From assembly GCA_016748015.1 (NCBI GenBank), contig JAAOMT010000211.1, positions 240,248 through 304,247 of the forward strand: a stretch of DNA of 64,000 bases, given 5' to 3'. Of the stretch, positions 1-11,351 are shown piece after piece. The stretch is from Geosiphon pyriformis (Eukaryota > Glomeromycota > Glomeromycetes > Archaeosporales > Geosiphonaceae). Both the position numbers and the translations under genes were made by a program. The notes under the pieces were generated by a model. It searched no databases. It saw only the letters and a program-made list of their open reading frames with translations, and was not told the origin of the DNA. Every line of letters begins with the position of its first letter. Positions within the stretch are counted from its first letter, which is position 1.

Positions 1-1181
1 CAAAAGCAACACTGTGTAAATCAGGAGAGATTGAACTTACCAATCTTCACATACCAGCCAAGAACCATAATCACATCAAAATTCCCATCTATAACAACAC
101 TGAAAATGTTGTAGAGATACCAGAAAGAACCATCATTGGCTATTTAACCACCAAAATTAAAGACCAACAGCCAGACACCATTTTAGATTTTCCATAACTA
201 TGTAGATATGTGAATATTACATCACAAACCATATATGGATGAGAAAAATGTTATCTACTTCAACTGGAACAGTTGGAACAAATGAACATGAGAAATTTAG
301 ACCCACTTTAATGTATGCAACTTAAGATGTTACTCAATAATTTCAATGACATCTTTGCCAGCAAAAACAAATTTGGCAGAACCAACATAATCCAGCATCA
401 AATCAAGACCAGAGATACAATGTCAATCAAACAATGAGCATACAAAGTACCACCAGCCAGCCATGAAATCATTCGTCAAAAAATTAACCAGATGCTTGAC
501 AACAGATTAATTCAATTATTAATGAGCTCATGGTCATCACCAATGGTACTGGTTCATAAAAAGAATAGAAAAGTCCATTTTTGTGTAGACTACTGAAAAC
601 TGAATAAAGTGATTAAAAGTGATAGCTATTCAACCCCAAAGATTCAAGAATTATTCGATGCTTTCAGCAGAAAGAAATGGTTTTCAACATTAGATTTAGA
701 CAGTGGTTACTGGCAAGTAATTATGAAGCCAGAAGATAAGAAAAAAACAGCTTTTACAAAACGAGAAGAGAATTTTGAATTTGAAGTTATGCTATTTGGC
801 TTGATAAATGCTCCAGTGACATTCCAACAGTTTATGGAAATTGTCTATACTAGATTACTATGGAAATCAGTAGTCGTATACTTGGAAAAAACTGAACTCA
901 AGTTTTTGGGACATGTGGTGAGCAAAAATAGAATCAAAATGGATCCAGACAAAATTGAAATTGACAAGAACTTTCTAGTACCAAATAATCTTACAGAATT
1001 GAGAGCATTCTTGGGATTTGCTGGATACTACTGCCACTTTATTAAAAACTTTTCCAAAATAGCTCAACCACCACACCAGCTCCAAACAAAGAACACCAAA
1101 TATGAATGGACAGAAACCCAACAAAAAGCTTTTAATACATTAAGAAAAAAGCTTATTCAAGTCGATCTATTCAGATCATAG
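1..1181 (+). pseudogene. Gypsy A protease-RT linker and reverse transcriptase, broken
   Basis: One frame from position 1 reads as the linker upstream of RT (for example PERTIIGYLTTKI), then an RT with FSTLDLDSGYWQV, AFTKREENFEFEVMLFGL and NAPVTFQQFM. Stops interrupt it near 196 and 436, and TGA replaces Arg in the VDYRKLNK motif near 595. The longest open stretch is 609-1181. Within it the text jumps from VVVYLE straight to KTELKFLGHVV, so the catalytic Y-x-D-D turn and about 35 residues after it are gone without loss of frame. The enzyme cannot be active. The C-terminal thumb region (LRAFLGFAGYYCHFIKNFSK) is well kept. Confidence 0.88.
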
Positions 1182-1186
1182 CAAGC

Positions 1187-1500
1187 TATTCATAATTACA
1201 ACTAATGCATCTGGTCAAGTATTGAAAGCAGTACTATTACAGAAAAAACCAGATGGAAAAGAACATCCAGTAGCTTATGCCAGTAGAAGCTTAAGTCTAA
1301 CTGAAAAGAACTATGAAACTCTAGCACTAGAACACTTAGCAATATATTGAGCTGTCATCAAGTAGAAGGAATACTTGAGTCAGAAGTTTGAGGTGTATAT
1401 TGATCATAAGGGATTGACTTTAATTCAGAAACAAGAATTTGGAGACAACCATCATGCCAAATGAAAAATAAAACTTTCACCATTTAAGGAAAAGACAATG
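1187..1500 (+). pseudogene. Gypsy A RNase H domain, broken
   Basis: Directly follows RT in a shifted frame. Recognisable pieces are NASGQVLKAVLLQK, HPVAYASRSLSLTEKNY and EVYIDHKGLTLI, the usual order of a gypsy RNase H. TGA and TAG stops interrupt it around 1348-1365 and near 1463. The first catalytic Asp appears as Asn (TNASG where relatives, including copy B, have TDASG). A relic; the domain identity is secure, function is not expected. Confidence 0.8.
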
Positions 1501-1568
1501 GAAATGCCAATGGTTTGTCATGAATAAGACAAATCTAAAAACATTTCAACCCAAAAATATAACAAAAG

Positions 1569-2949
1569 ATGAATATACAAAAATACCAACAACTTCAACA
1601 TTATATAAATACTCAATTGTTTAAAGAAAAATTATCTCAAAAAGAACAAAACAACATAAACCAACAATTAAAATATTTTATCAGTTATCAAAATATATTG
1701 TACCAGAAAAACAGAAAAAATCCAGACCAGTCAACAAGAGTAGTTACAAAACCAGAGAAAGATACAATATTGTTCAATATGCATTCAAATTCAACAGCAG
1801 AATATTTTCATAAAGAAGCAACTATAGAAAAAACTAAAAAAAATACTATTGGCCATCAATGTATCTAGATATTATCCAGTATGTTCAAAATTGTGATGCT
1901 TGTCAGAAAAGAGGAGGAACAGAATTCAGTGAACCATTGAAACCAATCAAAATGGGACAACTATTTGATTACATTGGAATTGACTTAGTCAGACCATTAA
2001 CAATCACCAGCAGAGGCAACAGATATATTGCAATAGCCATGGATTATCTCACTAAATGGCCAAAAGCAAAAGCCATTCAAAGAGCAGATGCAAAATCCAT
2101 TGCTGAATTCATTCATCAAGATCTGATCTGTTGACATGAATGTCCAAAAGAATTATTATCAGATCAAAGAACTCACTTTGTAAATAGAACATTAGCAGAA
2201 TTAAGCCAAAGATTTGGAATAAAAAAACCATTATTATTACCATACTATCCACAAACAAATGGGTTAGTTGAAAGGTTCAACAAAACACTGTGCAAAGCAA
2301 TAGCCAAAATTAGCCAAGAAAACCAAGATGAATGAGATTTGTTTATATCATCAGTATTATTTGCTTATCGGACAATGAAACAAGATATCATACAAGCAAT
2401 ATCATTTGAATTGGTATATGGTAGAACAGCAACATTATCAGTTGAGATAGAGGTCAATACATATTCAACTGAACTAATAACAGAAGATAATTTCCAAGAA
2501 ACATTGTTGAAAAGAACATATAACTTAATAGAAACACTAGAAAACAGATGACAAAAAGCAGCTGATAACATCCAAAAGTCACAAGAAAAGCAAAAAAATG
2601 ACACAATAACCAACTACCAGATAAACCAGTTGAATTCAAGATTGGAGACAAAGTACTATTACATCATACCAAAGCGGAAAAACAATGAAGTGGAAAATTC
2701 GACCCCAAATGAGATGGACCATTTCACATAGAAGAAATTCTAGGAAATAAAGCTTATAAATTAAGATGGGACAACAAAATTTTAGCCAAAGCAGCACATA
2801 GTAATCGACTGAAACCATATTACCAGATAGCATCATTATCCACCAATAACATTCCACAACTAAAAGTACAAAGAATACTAGTTCAACCAGATAAGATTCT
2901 ACAAAATCTAGAACCAATCATAGTTATTGAACCAAACACGTCAAATTAA
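1569..2949 (+). pseudogene. Gypsy A integrase (zinc-binding plus DDE core), broken
   Basis: An HHCC-type N-terminus is seen (YFHKEATIEKTKK, then YVQNCDACQKRGG), overlapping between 1569-1868 and 1859-2134 through a frameshift near 1855. The catalytic core follows: FDYIGIDLVRPLTI (first Asp), LLSDQRTHFVN (second Asp) and NGLVERFNKTLCKA (Glu). Stops occur near 2132, 2334 and 2549. The C-terminal part (FKIGDKVLLHH, then DGPFHIEEILGNKAYKLRW) continues to about 2949 with further TGA codons, at least one replacing Trp. All three acidic residues survive although the frame is destroyed. Confidence 0.85.
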
Positions 2950-3640
2950 ACAACAAAAAAGTATATAAAGACACAGTACACATGATAAAAACAACCAAAA
3001 AAATAGAAATACCAGATTATATTCACACTATAGCTCAACAATTGTTCCAGGCCTTAAGTTAACAACAGTTAGACATGAAAATTGTTATTAACAACCAAAT
3101 AATTTGCTATCGAAATACTCAAAGAAAGACAAAGAATACATCATATCAGCAGTCACTAGAGAATAATAAAAACTGAACAGATAACTTAATAGAAAAAGTG
3201 AAGAATACTTTTGGGAAAATACCTATTATGGCACCAACAGAAGAGCTTACAAAAAAAAATTAGAAGCAATAGACAGAACGACTTCCAATATTACATTGCT
3301 ACTACCAGTTAGGTCAAAAGTTGAATATTCAGAAGTTGTATATTGACAAATCCAAGAGAATATTCAACCAAGACATAATACAACAAATTGAAGAATTTAT
3401 TGGAAAGAAAACAAATTCAACACTACATATTAAAACAATGTACCAACTACACAACATATTTTAGAACTATCCAGAAATACTATTACACTCAGACATGGAA
3501 ACCATAACCATTAACCAATGAGAAAAAATAAACAATACACAAATAGAAGACATAAAAAACAGAGTTAAACAAACAGTACTTGAAAAAGAAGTATTAGAAT
3601 TAATTCAAAACAAAGATTTTGATGGAGCTCAATATTAAAA
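2950..3640 (+). pseudogene. Extra reading frame downstream of gypsy A integrase, unidentified
   Basis: Between integrase and the polypurine tract there are long stretches of protein-like frame interrupted by single stops, for example KVKNTFGKIPIMAPTEEL, IEEFIGKKTNSTLHIKTMYQ and LEKEVLELIQNKDFDGAQY just before the TAA at about 3636. It resembles no domain I recognise; it is hydrophilic with no obvious membrane segments, so I do not call it an envelope. It may be a third element-encoded protein. Confidence 0.5.
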
Positions 3641-3652
3641 AGGAGAAGATAA

Positions 3653-3939
3653 TGTTACTTATAAAAAGAAAACAGATATAGAAAAATAGTAGACCAATAA
3701 AAGATTAGTAGTTAGCACATGAGCACATTGCTCAGAAATGTGAATATTACTTGAGAAATTATAGCACATTGCTCGAAAATGGGAGTAATCTTGTAGAACT
3801 CAAATTATGTATATATAATAGTAGCATTAGAAGTAGTAAAAACAGACCTCTCAGTTTAGATTTTATTTAAGCAACCTTTTAATCCTCAAATATCAATAAA
3901 TAATTATTCTCTATCTCAAATTCACTTCTATTATTAACA
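3653..3939 (+). repeat. 3' LTR of gypsy A
   Basis: Starts TGTTAC just after the purine tract at 3636-3650 and ends TATTAACA, giving TGTTA/TAACA inverted ends, the usual LTR signature. Inside are a TATA-like run (tatatataatag, about 3809) and an AATAAATAA poly(A)-type signal near 3896. Length 287 bp. The right boundary was chosen by the inverted repeat because the 5' partner is outside the window. Confidence 0.6.
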
Positions 3940-4479
3940 TTTCATGTTGATAATAATTAATACTTAATCACACTAGAACAATAGTTCTTGATCATGGCTA
4001 TTGATGGAATACTAACTTGCAATTGCTTTTGTTTATTTTCTTTTATTTTTTTTTTATTTTCTTTGTTTACTAATTGATTAAAGGTTAAGCACTAAGTTAT
4101 TGATGTTAAGAATAGCCTGATAAAAGACTCCAAAAGAAGGATATAGGAATTATATATATTAACAGATAGCTTACCAGAAGAAAAAAATTCGACAAAATTG
4201 TAATTCTGAAAGACTACTGAAAAGACAACAATTAAATCTTTGTCTATTATACAAAGAACTCAACTCTAAAAACCTTCAGATACAACCAACATACCAGTAT
4301 TACTAGTATTATCAAGATATTAAGCACCAAGTTATGGATTTGTTATTTGATTTGAGACCTCAAATAATCATCTGTAATAGTGTTTTGAATGTTTTGATCC
4401 AGAAAATAATTGTTCATATCGATTAAAGATATCTCTGTTTTAGGAATAGTGCATTTATTTATACTTGATTTTTGCTGAT

Positions 4480-5710
4480 TATTTAAGTCAGTATTACTAC
4501 AACAGACAACCAATCAAGTCGTTTATAATATTTCTTGAGTCTTGTACCATGAACAAAACAATTGTTAAAGATTGTTCTAGATTGATTTTGAAGAATATAA
4601 GAATTATTGTTCAAAACTTTGTTAACTATAAAGGGTCTTTTCTATTAGTTAGAGAATTTATTACCATAAACATTGTCTTTGTCTAAATGGTATTTCAATA
4701 TCAAGTCACCAACACTTAAAGAAAGTGTTTTATAGGTTTTCCTTTTTTTAAGCTTTTTTTGGAACTGTTTTATCTTTTCAAAAGCAATTATTCATGCTTC
4801 TACCAAAGAATCCAAGTTTTTTTTGCAAAATATTTTTGTAATTTTCTATTGTGATTTCTTCAAAAAGTATTGTCTCAATGTTAGTTTTTATTGGTAGTGT
4901 TGCTATGCATCTATAGAGCAGATAAAAAGGTTCATAATTTGTTATGTCATGATTTACAGTTCTATAAGCAAACAAAGCTGAAGGCAGTACTTTGTTCTAT
5001 AAGTTTGTTTTTTTACTGGTTTTGATTAGGGTTTCACATAGTGTTCTGTTGAAATGTTCTACTAGACCATTTGTTTGAGAGTAATAAGAGGAGAAGAGTT
5101 TATAACATATTTCCATTTTTCTACAAAGTTTTTCAACCAGTGTACTGAGAAAAGCTCTTTCTCTATCAGATAAAAGTTTTTTGGGGCAGTTATGATGGCA
5201 AATAATATTTTCATAAATGAAATTGGCTATTGAGACTGCTGTTTAATTAGGAGTGGCTTTTGCTTCTACTCACTTTGTAAGATAATCAGTAGCTGTAATA
5301 ATATATCTGTTGCCATTAGAAGTTATTGTTAAAGATCTAACAACATCTATACTAATTCTGTCAAAGAGTTGATCAACAAAGATTGGATGAATATTTTCTT
5401 TGCAATTGGGTTTGCCTTTTTTTTGGCAGATGTCACAGGTTTTGATATATTTAGCAATGTCTTTTCTCAAAATAGGCCAATAATAGTGAGCTAAAGTTTT
5501 CTGAATTGTTTTTGTTTTTCCAAAGTATCTAGCTAATGGGTCAATATGTATGTTATATATTATAATTTCTCTTTTTTCAAATCTGATAACTTTTTGGAGG
5601 TGGTCAGAATCTTTTCTGTTTCTTTTATATAACTGGTTCTGGTGAATCAAATAAAAATTTGATTGTTTGCACAAATGTTCTCTTTGCTGTCAAGTGTATT
5701 CTGGTGGATA
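4480..5710 (-). pseudogene. Gypsy B integrase, broken
   Basis: 5674-5270 holds the zinc-binding region (KTLAHYYWPILRKDIAKYIK then CDICQKKG) and the start of the core with FDRISIDVVRSLTITSNGNR. After several stops, 4975-4778 has FAYRTVNHDITNYEPFYLLY, the usual motif after the catalytic Glu. The C-terminal part continues to about 4480 as GDLILKYHLDKDNVYGNKF and VNKVLNNNSYIL. The minus frame is interrupted around 4770 and 4630. Confidence 0.82.
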
Positions 5711-5829
5711 TTGTTTTTTACCCAAAAATTCCATTAAGACAGAGTAGTTGTCCAAGTCCATTATCATGTTTGTTTATAAAAAAGATACTAATAATTAAGT
5801 TGGTTTGGTTTGAAAGATTGTACTGTTAT

Positions 5830-6320
5830 TGAATGATAAGTCTAAAGAGAGTATCTGCGTTTTGATGATTTGCTTTTTTGTAGTGTTGAATATCATAGTT
5901 AAATTCATCCAAGTAAAGTATCCAGCAAATTATTCATTTGTGTTTCAACTTCTTTTTATTGTACAGCCAAACTAAGGCTTAATGATCTGTTACTACTAAG
6001 AATTTTACACTAAGAAAATATTAATCCCAGTAACTAATAGCCCAAACTACTGCTAAACATTCTTGTTCAGTAACTGAATAATTTTTTTTTGCTGGTATAA
6101 GAGATCTACTGGCATATGCTATGGCATGTTCTCTGCCATTTTCATCTTTTTGTAAAAGGACAGCACCAAATCTATAGCCAGATGCATCAGTGTGAAGGAT
6201 AAAAAGTTGGTTCAAATTAGGTTGCTTAAGAATTGGTTCAGTAACAAGTTTTTCCTTCAGAATTTCAAAAGCTTTTTGTTGATGAGTTTCTTAGTAATAA
6301 TTGACATTTTTTCTGAGTAG
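5830..6320 (-). pseudogene. Gypsy B RNase H domain
   Basis: The open segment 6215-6021 reads HTDASGYRFGAVLLQKDENG, then HAIAYASRSLIPAKKNYSVT and EQECLAVVWAI. The first catalytic Asp and the E in EQECLAVVWA are present. Downstream (6020-5830) the text continues into the KFLVVTDHxAL-like region with stops. The order RT-RNase H-integrase is preserved. Confidence 0.85.
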
Positions 6321-7116
6321 TTAATTGAGAGAAAAGACGATTTTGGAGAAATTCTTGATAAATTTGTGGTAGTAAGAAGCCAAACCAAGGAAAGAGCATA
6401 GTTCAAGAATATTCATTGGTTGTCTAATATTTCGGACTTTTTCAACTTTAGCTGGGTCAAGGAAAATTCCATCTTTTGTAATAAAATGACCAAGAAACTG
6501 GGTGGATTGGTGTCCAAAGAAAGATTTAATTGGGTTGATCTTAAGGCCAGCATTTTTGAGCAGGTCAAAAACCTTCTGTAAATGTTCAAGATGTTCATTC
6601 CAGGTTTTTGAATAAACCATTATGTCATCTAAGTAAACTAGAACAAAGTTTTTTTTTACTGATTTAAATACTTTGTCCATTAGGCATTAAAAGATAAGAG
6701 GAGCATTAGTGAGACCAAAAGACATAACTGTGAATTTATAAGTGCCATACTTGGTAATAAAAGCAGTTTTTTTTCTGCTTTCTGAATTTATCTTTACTTG
6801 CCAGAATTCAGCAGTTAAGTTAATAGTTGAAAAAAAAGCAGCACTATTGAATTTATTTAGCATTGTATCAATTTTGGGAAAAGGGTATATGTCTCTTATA
6901 GTAATAGCATTTAGTTAGTGGTAGTCAACACAGAAGCATAAGGTTCCACCTTTCTTGAAAAGCTCATTTACTCTTGGTTTTTTGTATGAATCCAAGATCT
7001 TTCATCTGGTTTATCTCTTTCTTGATAAATTTATTATTGTATCAATTAGATTGATAAGGCTTCAAATAGATGAGACAAGTTTCTTTTGTAATGATGGTAT
7101 GTTGTATCACATGAGT
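6321..7116 (-). pseudogene. Gypsy B reverse transcriptase, broken, YLDD present
   Basis: The first half (7116-6690) is riddled with stops but retains FIKKEINQMKDLGFI and the THVIQHTI region just upstream. From 6680 a clean 119-residue frame carries NFVLVYLDDIMVYSKTW, with the catalytic Tyr-x-Asp-Asp, then STQFLGHFITKDGIFLDPAK and LGLASYYHKFIKNFSK. Compared with element A this copy keeps the catalytic turn that A lost. Confidence 0.85.
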
Positions 7117-8410
7117 TTATTCAGGGGTATTACCTTTTTTTGAGATAATTGAGCTATTCCTAGCCAACAAATTTTCAATGTTTACTTTTCTTTCTTCAGA
7201 GAAAGATTCTCTTTGTTTTACAACTAGTGATTGGATTTCAGGTGGTTTACTTTCAAAAGACTTCTGTACTTCTTTTAGTTCTTTTTTGGGTATTAAACTA
7301 ATTGGCTCCCAATCTTTGTAATAGATTAGACAGAACTTGCATTCATCATTAGGAGAATACAAAGATTTATTACACCAGCATCTAGCATAAAGACCATGCT
7401 ACCAATAACTATATTTTGCTTTTTTGCCAGGTTTTCTATCAAAAGTTCTTCTGAGGATATTATAGTAGAACCAGCAGATTAGTTTGTCATTTACCATAAT
7501 TTTTTTTTTGTCAGCTTTAATATTGTCTAGTGGTTTGCTATTGCTGGTAAAGATAATATAGGCGAGTTCAACAGTTTCTTCTTGTTCTTTTTGATTTTTT
7601 TCTTTATCTCTTTCATCATCATCTGATTCATCTGATTGTTCTTTTTTTTGGTTTTGCTTGGGTACTGGAAGAGTTGTTCAATGGTAATATTTAATCACAA
7701 TAGGTTTTTTACTACATCTGATAATTAGCTCACAAAGTTTATAATCAAGTAGTGCTTTAGCTTTCTTAAGCCACTCATTGCCAACAATTATGGTGTACTC
7801 TTTTGCTTCAGATACTTCCATATCAGTTTCAATGCTAATACTATTAATGCAAACAGAAATAGCTTTGGCTATGTCCAGGTCTTTCTTCTTGTCACTATGT
7901 ATATTGGTTATTGGTCAAATAGAAGGCTTATCAATCTTTCTGCCAATTGCTTCAAAAAAGTGTTTGGCAATTACACTAACAGATGATCTACTGTTTAGGC
8001 TCAGATCAATAAAATAACCAGTCACTTAAGCTTTACAAATCAGAGAGGTGACATTGCTGTTATCAGCAAGTTCAGCTTGGTGAGATTGTTTATTGATTTT
8101 TGGTGTTTTCTTCTTTGGTATTAATGATTTGTGAAAATTTTTTCTGAACTGTGGATGGGTCATTAGTTGACCAAATGTAATGTGTGCTGAGGTTTCCATG
8201 AGATCTTTAACAACAGAATAAGGGCCAGATTTTTGTACTATTTCTGGTAGTTTCAACTTTGGAGGATTTTTAAAAACTTTAGCCTTTAGGGGCTCATTGT
8301 TATTAGCAGTTGATGTGGAGGTTTTTTTTGGATCTATAACAAAATCAACCTTGGCTTTTTTCTTCTTTCTTGTTGATTCAGAAATGTTGATTGCTAGTTC
8401 ATCCATGTTA
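7117..8410 (-). pseudogene. Gypsy B protease and protease-RT linker, broken
   Basis: 8406-8026 is an open lysine-rich stretch. It is followed by a retropepsin-like segment (GYFIDLSLNSRSS, SVIAKHFFEAIGRKID) after a TAA at 8026; the D-T/S-G active site is not intact. The linker continues through an acidic patch (about 7660-7580) to 7362-7117, which includes KPPEIQSLVVKQRESFSEER. Order and position support the call; sequence similarity is weak. Confidence 0.6.
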
Positions 8411-8489
8411 TGGTCATTATTAGTTAGGTTAAAAGCATAAAAAGAGTTTTTTTTTGGTTGGCTTGTACTCTCACCCTTTGGAGATGTGC

Positions 8490-9640
8490 TTACCAGTTTA
8501 AAGGCTGATAAACAGTGGCTTTAACTAAGGGATTCTTTTCAAAGAAATTAATGTTGGCATGATTGGGTCTTTGGTTGGGAACATTGTTGTTAATGGTTCT
8601 GTTGTTTTGATTATTATTGTTTTTGGGGGCTGAAAGAAGCAGAGGAGGATTGTTACAATCTCTGGAGAAATTTCCAGTTAATTCACAGTAATAACACACA
8701 TGTGGGCCACGATTTTGTTGTCTTTGATAAGAGGGTTGCTGGGGTTGATTAAAATGGAGTTCAAATCTGGATCTTTGGATTTGTTGATTTTCTCTGACTG
8801 CTTGAGCTAAGGGTTCTAATAAACAGGCAAGATTGGTTGTGAGTTTATTTATTAATTGTTCATTGGGATCTGAAGTTTGAACAGTAAAAGAAGTGACAGC
8901 CATTTGAGAAGCAGAGGCCATAACAAGAACAGAAGCAAAAACTGGAAGTGTGGATTCCAAATGCATCTTTTGGTTGTCTTTAATTTGTTGGGCAAGTTCA
9001 ATAACTATGTCCATTGTGGAATTGTCTTTTAGGGCCAGGAGAGGCCAAAGAGCATAGAAAAGACCAGTTCTTAATTCTTTTGTAAAGAAATGAATCTTTT
9101 GCTCTTCTGTCTAGTTTCTTTTAGAATCTACTCACTTAATTAATTTTCTGATTGCTTTGACATACTCAGTCACAACTTCACCAAGATTTTGAGTTTTTTT
9201 TTCTAATTTCATGTACCATTTAGATATTAAGATAGGAGTTCTAAATTTAGTTTCAAACTGGGTTGTAAAAAAAGTGTTTTCTTCTTCAGCATTTGTTGGT
9301 GTCCATCTAATGATTTTTTGGTAAGCACCAGCATCAGTTTTTTGTAAAAACCAAGTGGCAGGAGAGCTTTAGAGGTAGCCACCAACAATTTGGAACTTGT
9401 ATTCATTATCATATTGGTTGGCTGTGACAGCTTTTTCAAAGTCATCTAACCATTCAATTAGATTTTATATATCGCCTCTGAATAATGGTAGTGGGATATT
9501 GTTTCTTCACCCTAAAGCAGTTTGTATGTCTTAGAGGGTGATCAGGATGTTTTGTTACATGAGATCATTAGCCATTGGTTCAGGGGTAACTGTTTGTGTA
9601 GATGAATCTGATTCACTTGATAAAAAGTCAAAAACAGGAG
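8490..9640 (-). pseudogene. Gypsy B Gag, broken, with aberrant zinc knuckle
   Basis: The upstream half (9640-9015) reads as a capsid-like retrotransposon Gag (IPLPLFRGDI, EWLDDFEKAVTANQYDNEYK, WYMKLEKKTQNLGEVVTEY) with several stops. The downstream half, 9014-8490, is open and ends in a glutamine/asparagine-rich tail with a CCHC knuckle CYYCELTGNFSRDC, in which the usual His is Asn. Capsid formation and RNA packaging are the family role; this copy is not expected to work. Confidence 0.82.
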
Positions 9641-9644
9641 CAGT

Positions 9645-10043
9645 TTAGTAGCTTTTTTCTTTTGTTTCAAAGAGAGTTTTAGTTGCTTGATGGGCAGCAA
9701 TCCAAGTATAGATTTGATGATTCAGATATTTGAAATCAGTGGGCTGTTGTTCAAAGGTTGTGAAGTATAAAAGCTGATTAATACTGTTGTTTTTTTCTTT
9801 AAAGTTGTCTTCAAAATAAGCTTGGTTAAAGTAATAAGTTGTGTAGGCTATATAAGTTTCAGCTAAATGCTCATTCAGAAACCAGTTCCAAAAGTCTTGA
9901 AATTGTCTGCTGGATTGTTCTTCAATGGGGAAGCAAATCAAGCAGAAGGGCAAAGGATTAAGTTCAATAAAGTCTAGATCATTTTTGTTGTGTGCTTCAA
10001 AGTATTCTTCTGATTGTTGTGGCAAGTATAAATAATCACCCAT
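9645..10043 (-). pseudogene. Gypsy B leader ORF upstream of Gag
   Basis: An open frame of 132 residues starting MGDYLYLPQQSEEYFEAH and rich in aromatic residues (FWNWFLNEHLAETYIAYTTY). It ends about 25 bp before the Gag-like frame begins and may be the N-terminal part of Gag separated by a stop. No known domain. Kept as part of the element rather than as a host gene because it abuts Gag on the same strand. Confidence 0.6.
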
Positions 10044-11165
10044 ATAATAAGAAACAAAGTGAATTTTGACAATCTTACAGAAAGCACAGCTTTTATGTTA
10101 CAGGTTGGAGTAACAAGCTAACAGATAGCAAGGGAGAACAAGATTGTAGAGTGATAAAAAGAATCAAAGAAAATTCAACTTCAAAGAGTAAATTGAATAA
10201 GTATGAATTTAATGTGCGAAATTAGTTTCATAAAATATCTCAGTCGCTATATTTTTCAAAGGATAACCAGGAATTTGAAGGTAAAGAAATAGTCCATACT
10301 GTCAACAAATAATCATGTCTGGTATAATTCTATGTCTTATATCAGCACTTTTAGAATTCAATATCAGATATCAGATATACTCTTCAGTTATATTTTATTC
10401 AATAATCTTCAAATACTGCAATTACATGTTTCAAAAAAAAGGTAAGAAATAACCAACAAGTAGTCTTTTATCCCAAGATGTTTAGATACTTAAAGATAGG
10501 GAAAAAAAATTTAGCAATAAGAGAGTAATTGAAATGAAAGTTGTTATTTTATTTATTTGATTTTCTTGATTTCTACATGCTTTTCTACAGCTAAGAGATT
10601 TATCACTTATATAGTTATCAAAAGTAGTCAATAATCAGGTTAATGATTAGATCAATAATCAGGTCAATGATCAGATTAACAGTCAAGTCATTGATTAGAT
10701 TAATGATCACTTTCTAAAAATAGAGTGGCTAATTTATATGATATTAGTGGCTAATACATGTGATAATTAATAAAAAGTATAAGTTTCAATCATAACAATA
10801 TTTTAAACCAAATAATTATCTAATATCTTAAAACCAGATTCAGCTTCTTAGTAAGCACAATTTACTAATCTATATATATTTTAAACAAAATAACAAATGT
10901 TGTCAAACATCTTTAAACTATTAGCTATAACAAAGTATTTATATACATTATTAGATAGCAACAAAAAAGAGCAAACAGTTCTGTTTATTAAAATATCTGT
11001 ATAAACATTACCTAAAACACTTAAATATTCTTTAATCTTTAATCAAACCACTAAAAGATCTTTATTTCTAACCAAATTAACAATGTGCTTTCTTTTCATT
11101 TAGCAATAGTTTCGAAAATTAAGACCTAACAACTTCAATTACAAAACACATGTATTTAAGGCAGC
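10044..11165. other. Probable degraded LTR/leader of gypsy B and AT-rich spacer
   Basis: No gene seen. TGTTAC at about 10096 could be one end of an inverted LTR. The stretch contains the 12-bp tandem array and otherwise short A/T runs. Assignment to element B is by position only. Confidence 0.4.
10625..10708. repeat. 12-bp tandem repeat, seven units
   Basis: Seven consecutive 12-mers with the theme AG(A/G)T(C/T)AATGATC-like, for example aggttaatgatt, agatcaataatc, aggtcaatgatc and agattaatgatc. Substitutions keep the register with no indels. It lies 580-660 bp upstream (minus sense) of the gypsy B leader ORF, where a 5' LTR or its promoter would be expected. The units are near-palindromic around TGATCA, so alternate units can pair. 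Confidence 0.85.
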
Positions 11166-11351
11166 TTAACTGTTCAAGTATATAATTACAATACAAAAAG
11201 AGAGCACACATTTCAAAGCCAAAGTAATGGCTTGCAATTTAATTATTGTTGATAATAATAACTCATAAATCTTAATATTAACACTCAAATCAACTTTAAA
11301 AAAATATGCAACAGCTCTATCAGCCATAGCAAAAGAACTAAAATCCACCAA
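11166..11351 (-). pseudogene. LINE RNase H relic
   Basis: Open for 61 codons: VDFSSFAMADRAVAYFF near the start, then LSTIIKLQAITLALKCVL, matching the first Asp strand and the E-L-x-A helix of LINE RNase H domains, with the Glu replaced. Position at the 3' end of the minus-strand element fits. Confidence 0.5.

Larger units (their letters stand above)
1..3939 (+). mobile_element. Ty3/gypsy LTR retrotransposon A, 5' end outside the window, decayed
   Basis: Reading left to right the element shows the segment just before reverse transcriptase, RT, RNase H, an HHCC plus DDE integrase, an extra 3' reading frame, a purine-rich tract (3636-3650) and a 3' LTR. The PR-RT-RH-IN order is diagnostic of Ty3/gypsy. 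The coding part is broken by many in-frame stops, several at positions where the family has Arg or Trp (TGA for CGA or TGG), as expected from old C-to-T and G-to-A changes. No 5' LTR is visible, so age cannot be judged from LTR divergence. It lies tail-to-tail with element B. Confidence 0.9.
4480..10043 (-). mobile_element. Ty3/gypsy LTR retrotransposon B, near full length, decayed
   Basis: On the minus strand the order is leader ORF, Gag with zinc knuckle, protease, RT, RNase H, integrase: a complete gypsy gene order of about 5.6 kb. Reading frames carry scattered stops and shifts, but the RT core keeps YLDD. It is clearly related in design to element A, but the two copies differ in where they are broken. 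LTRs are not convincingly delimited; TGTTA/TAACA ends exist around 3946-4161 and near 10096, but I could not match two copies. Confidence 0.88.

Noticed and set aside
2365-2917. Minus-strand open frames over gypsy A integrase
   Set aside because: They are shadows of the plus-strand integrase, which has the DDE motifs; the minus frames are Cys/Phe/Leu-rich without a domain.
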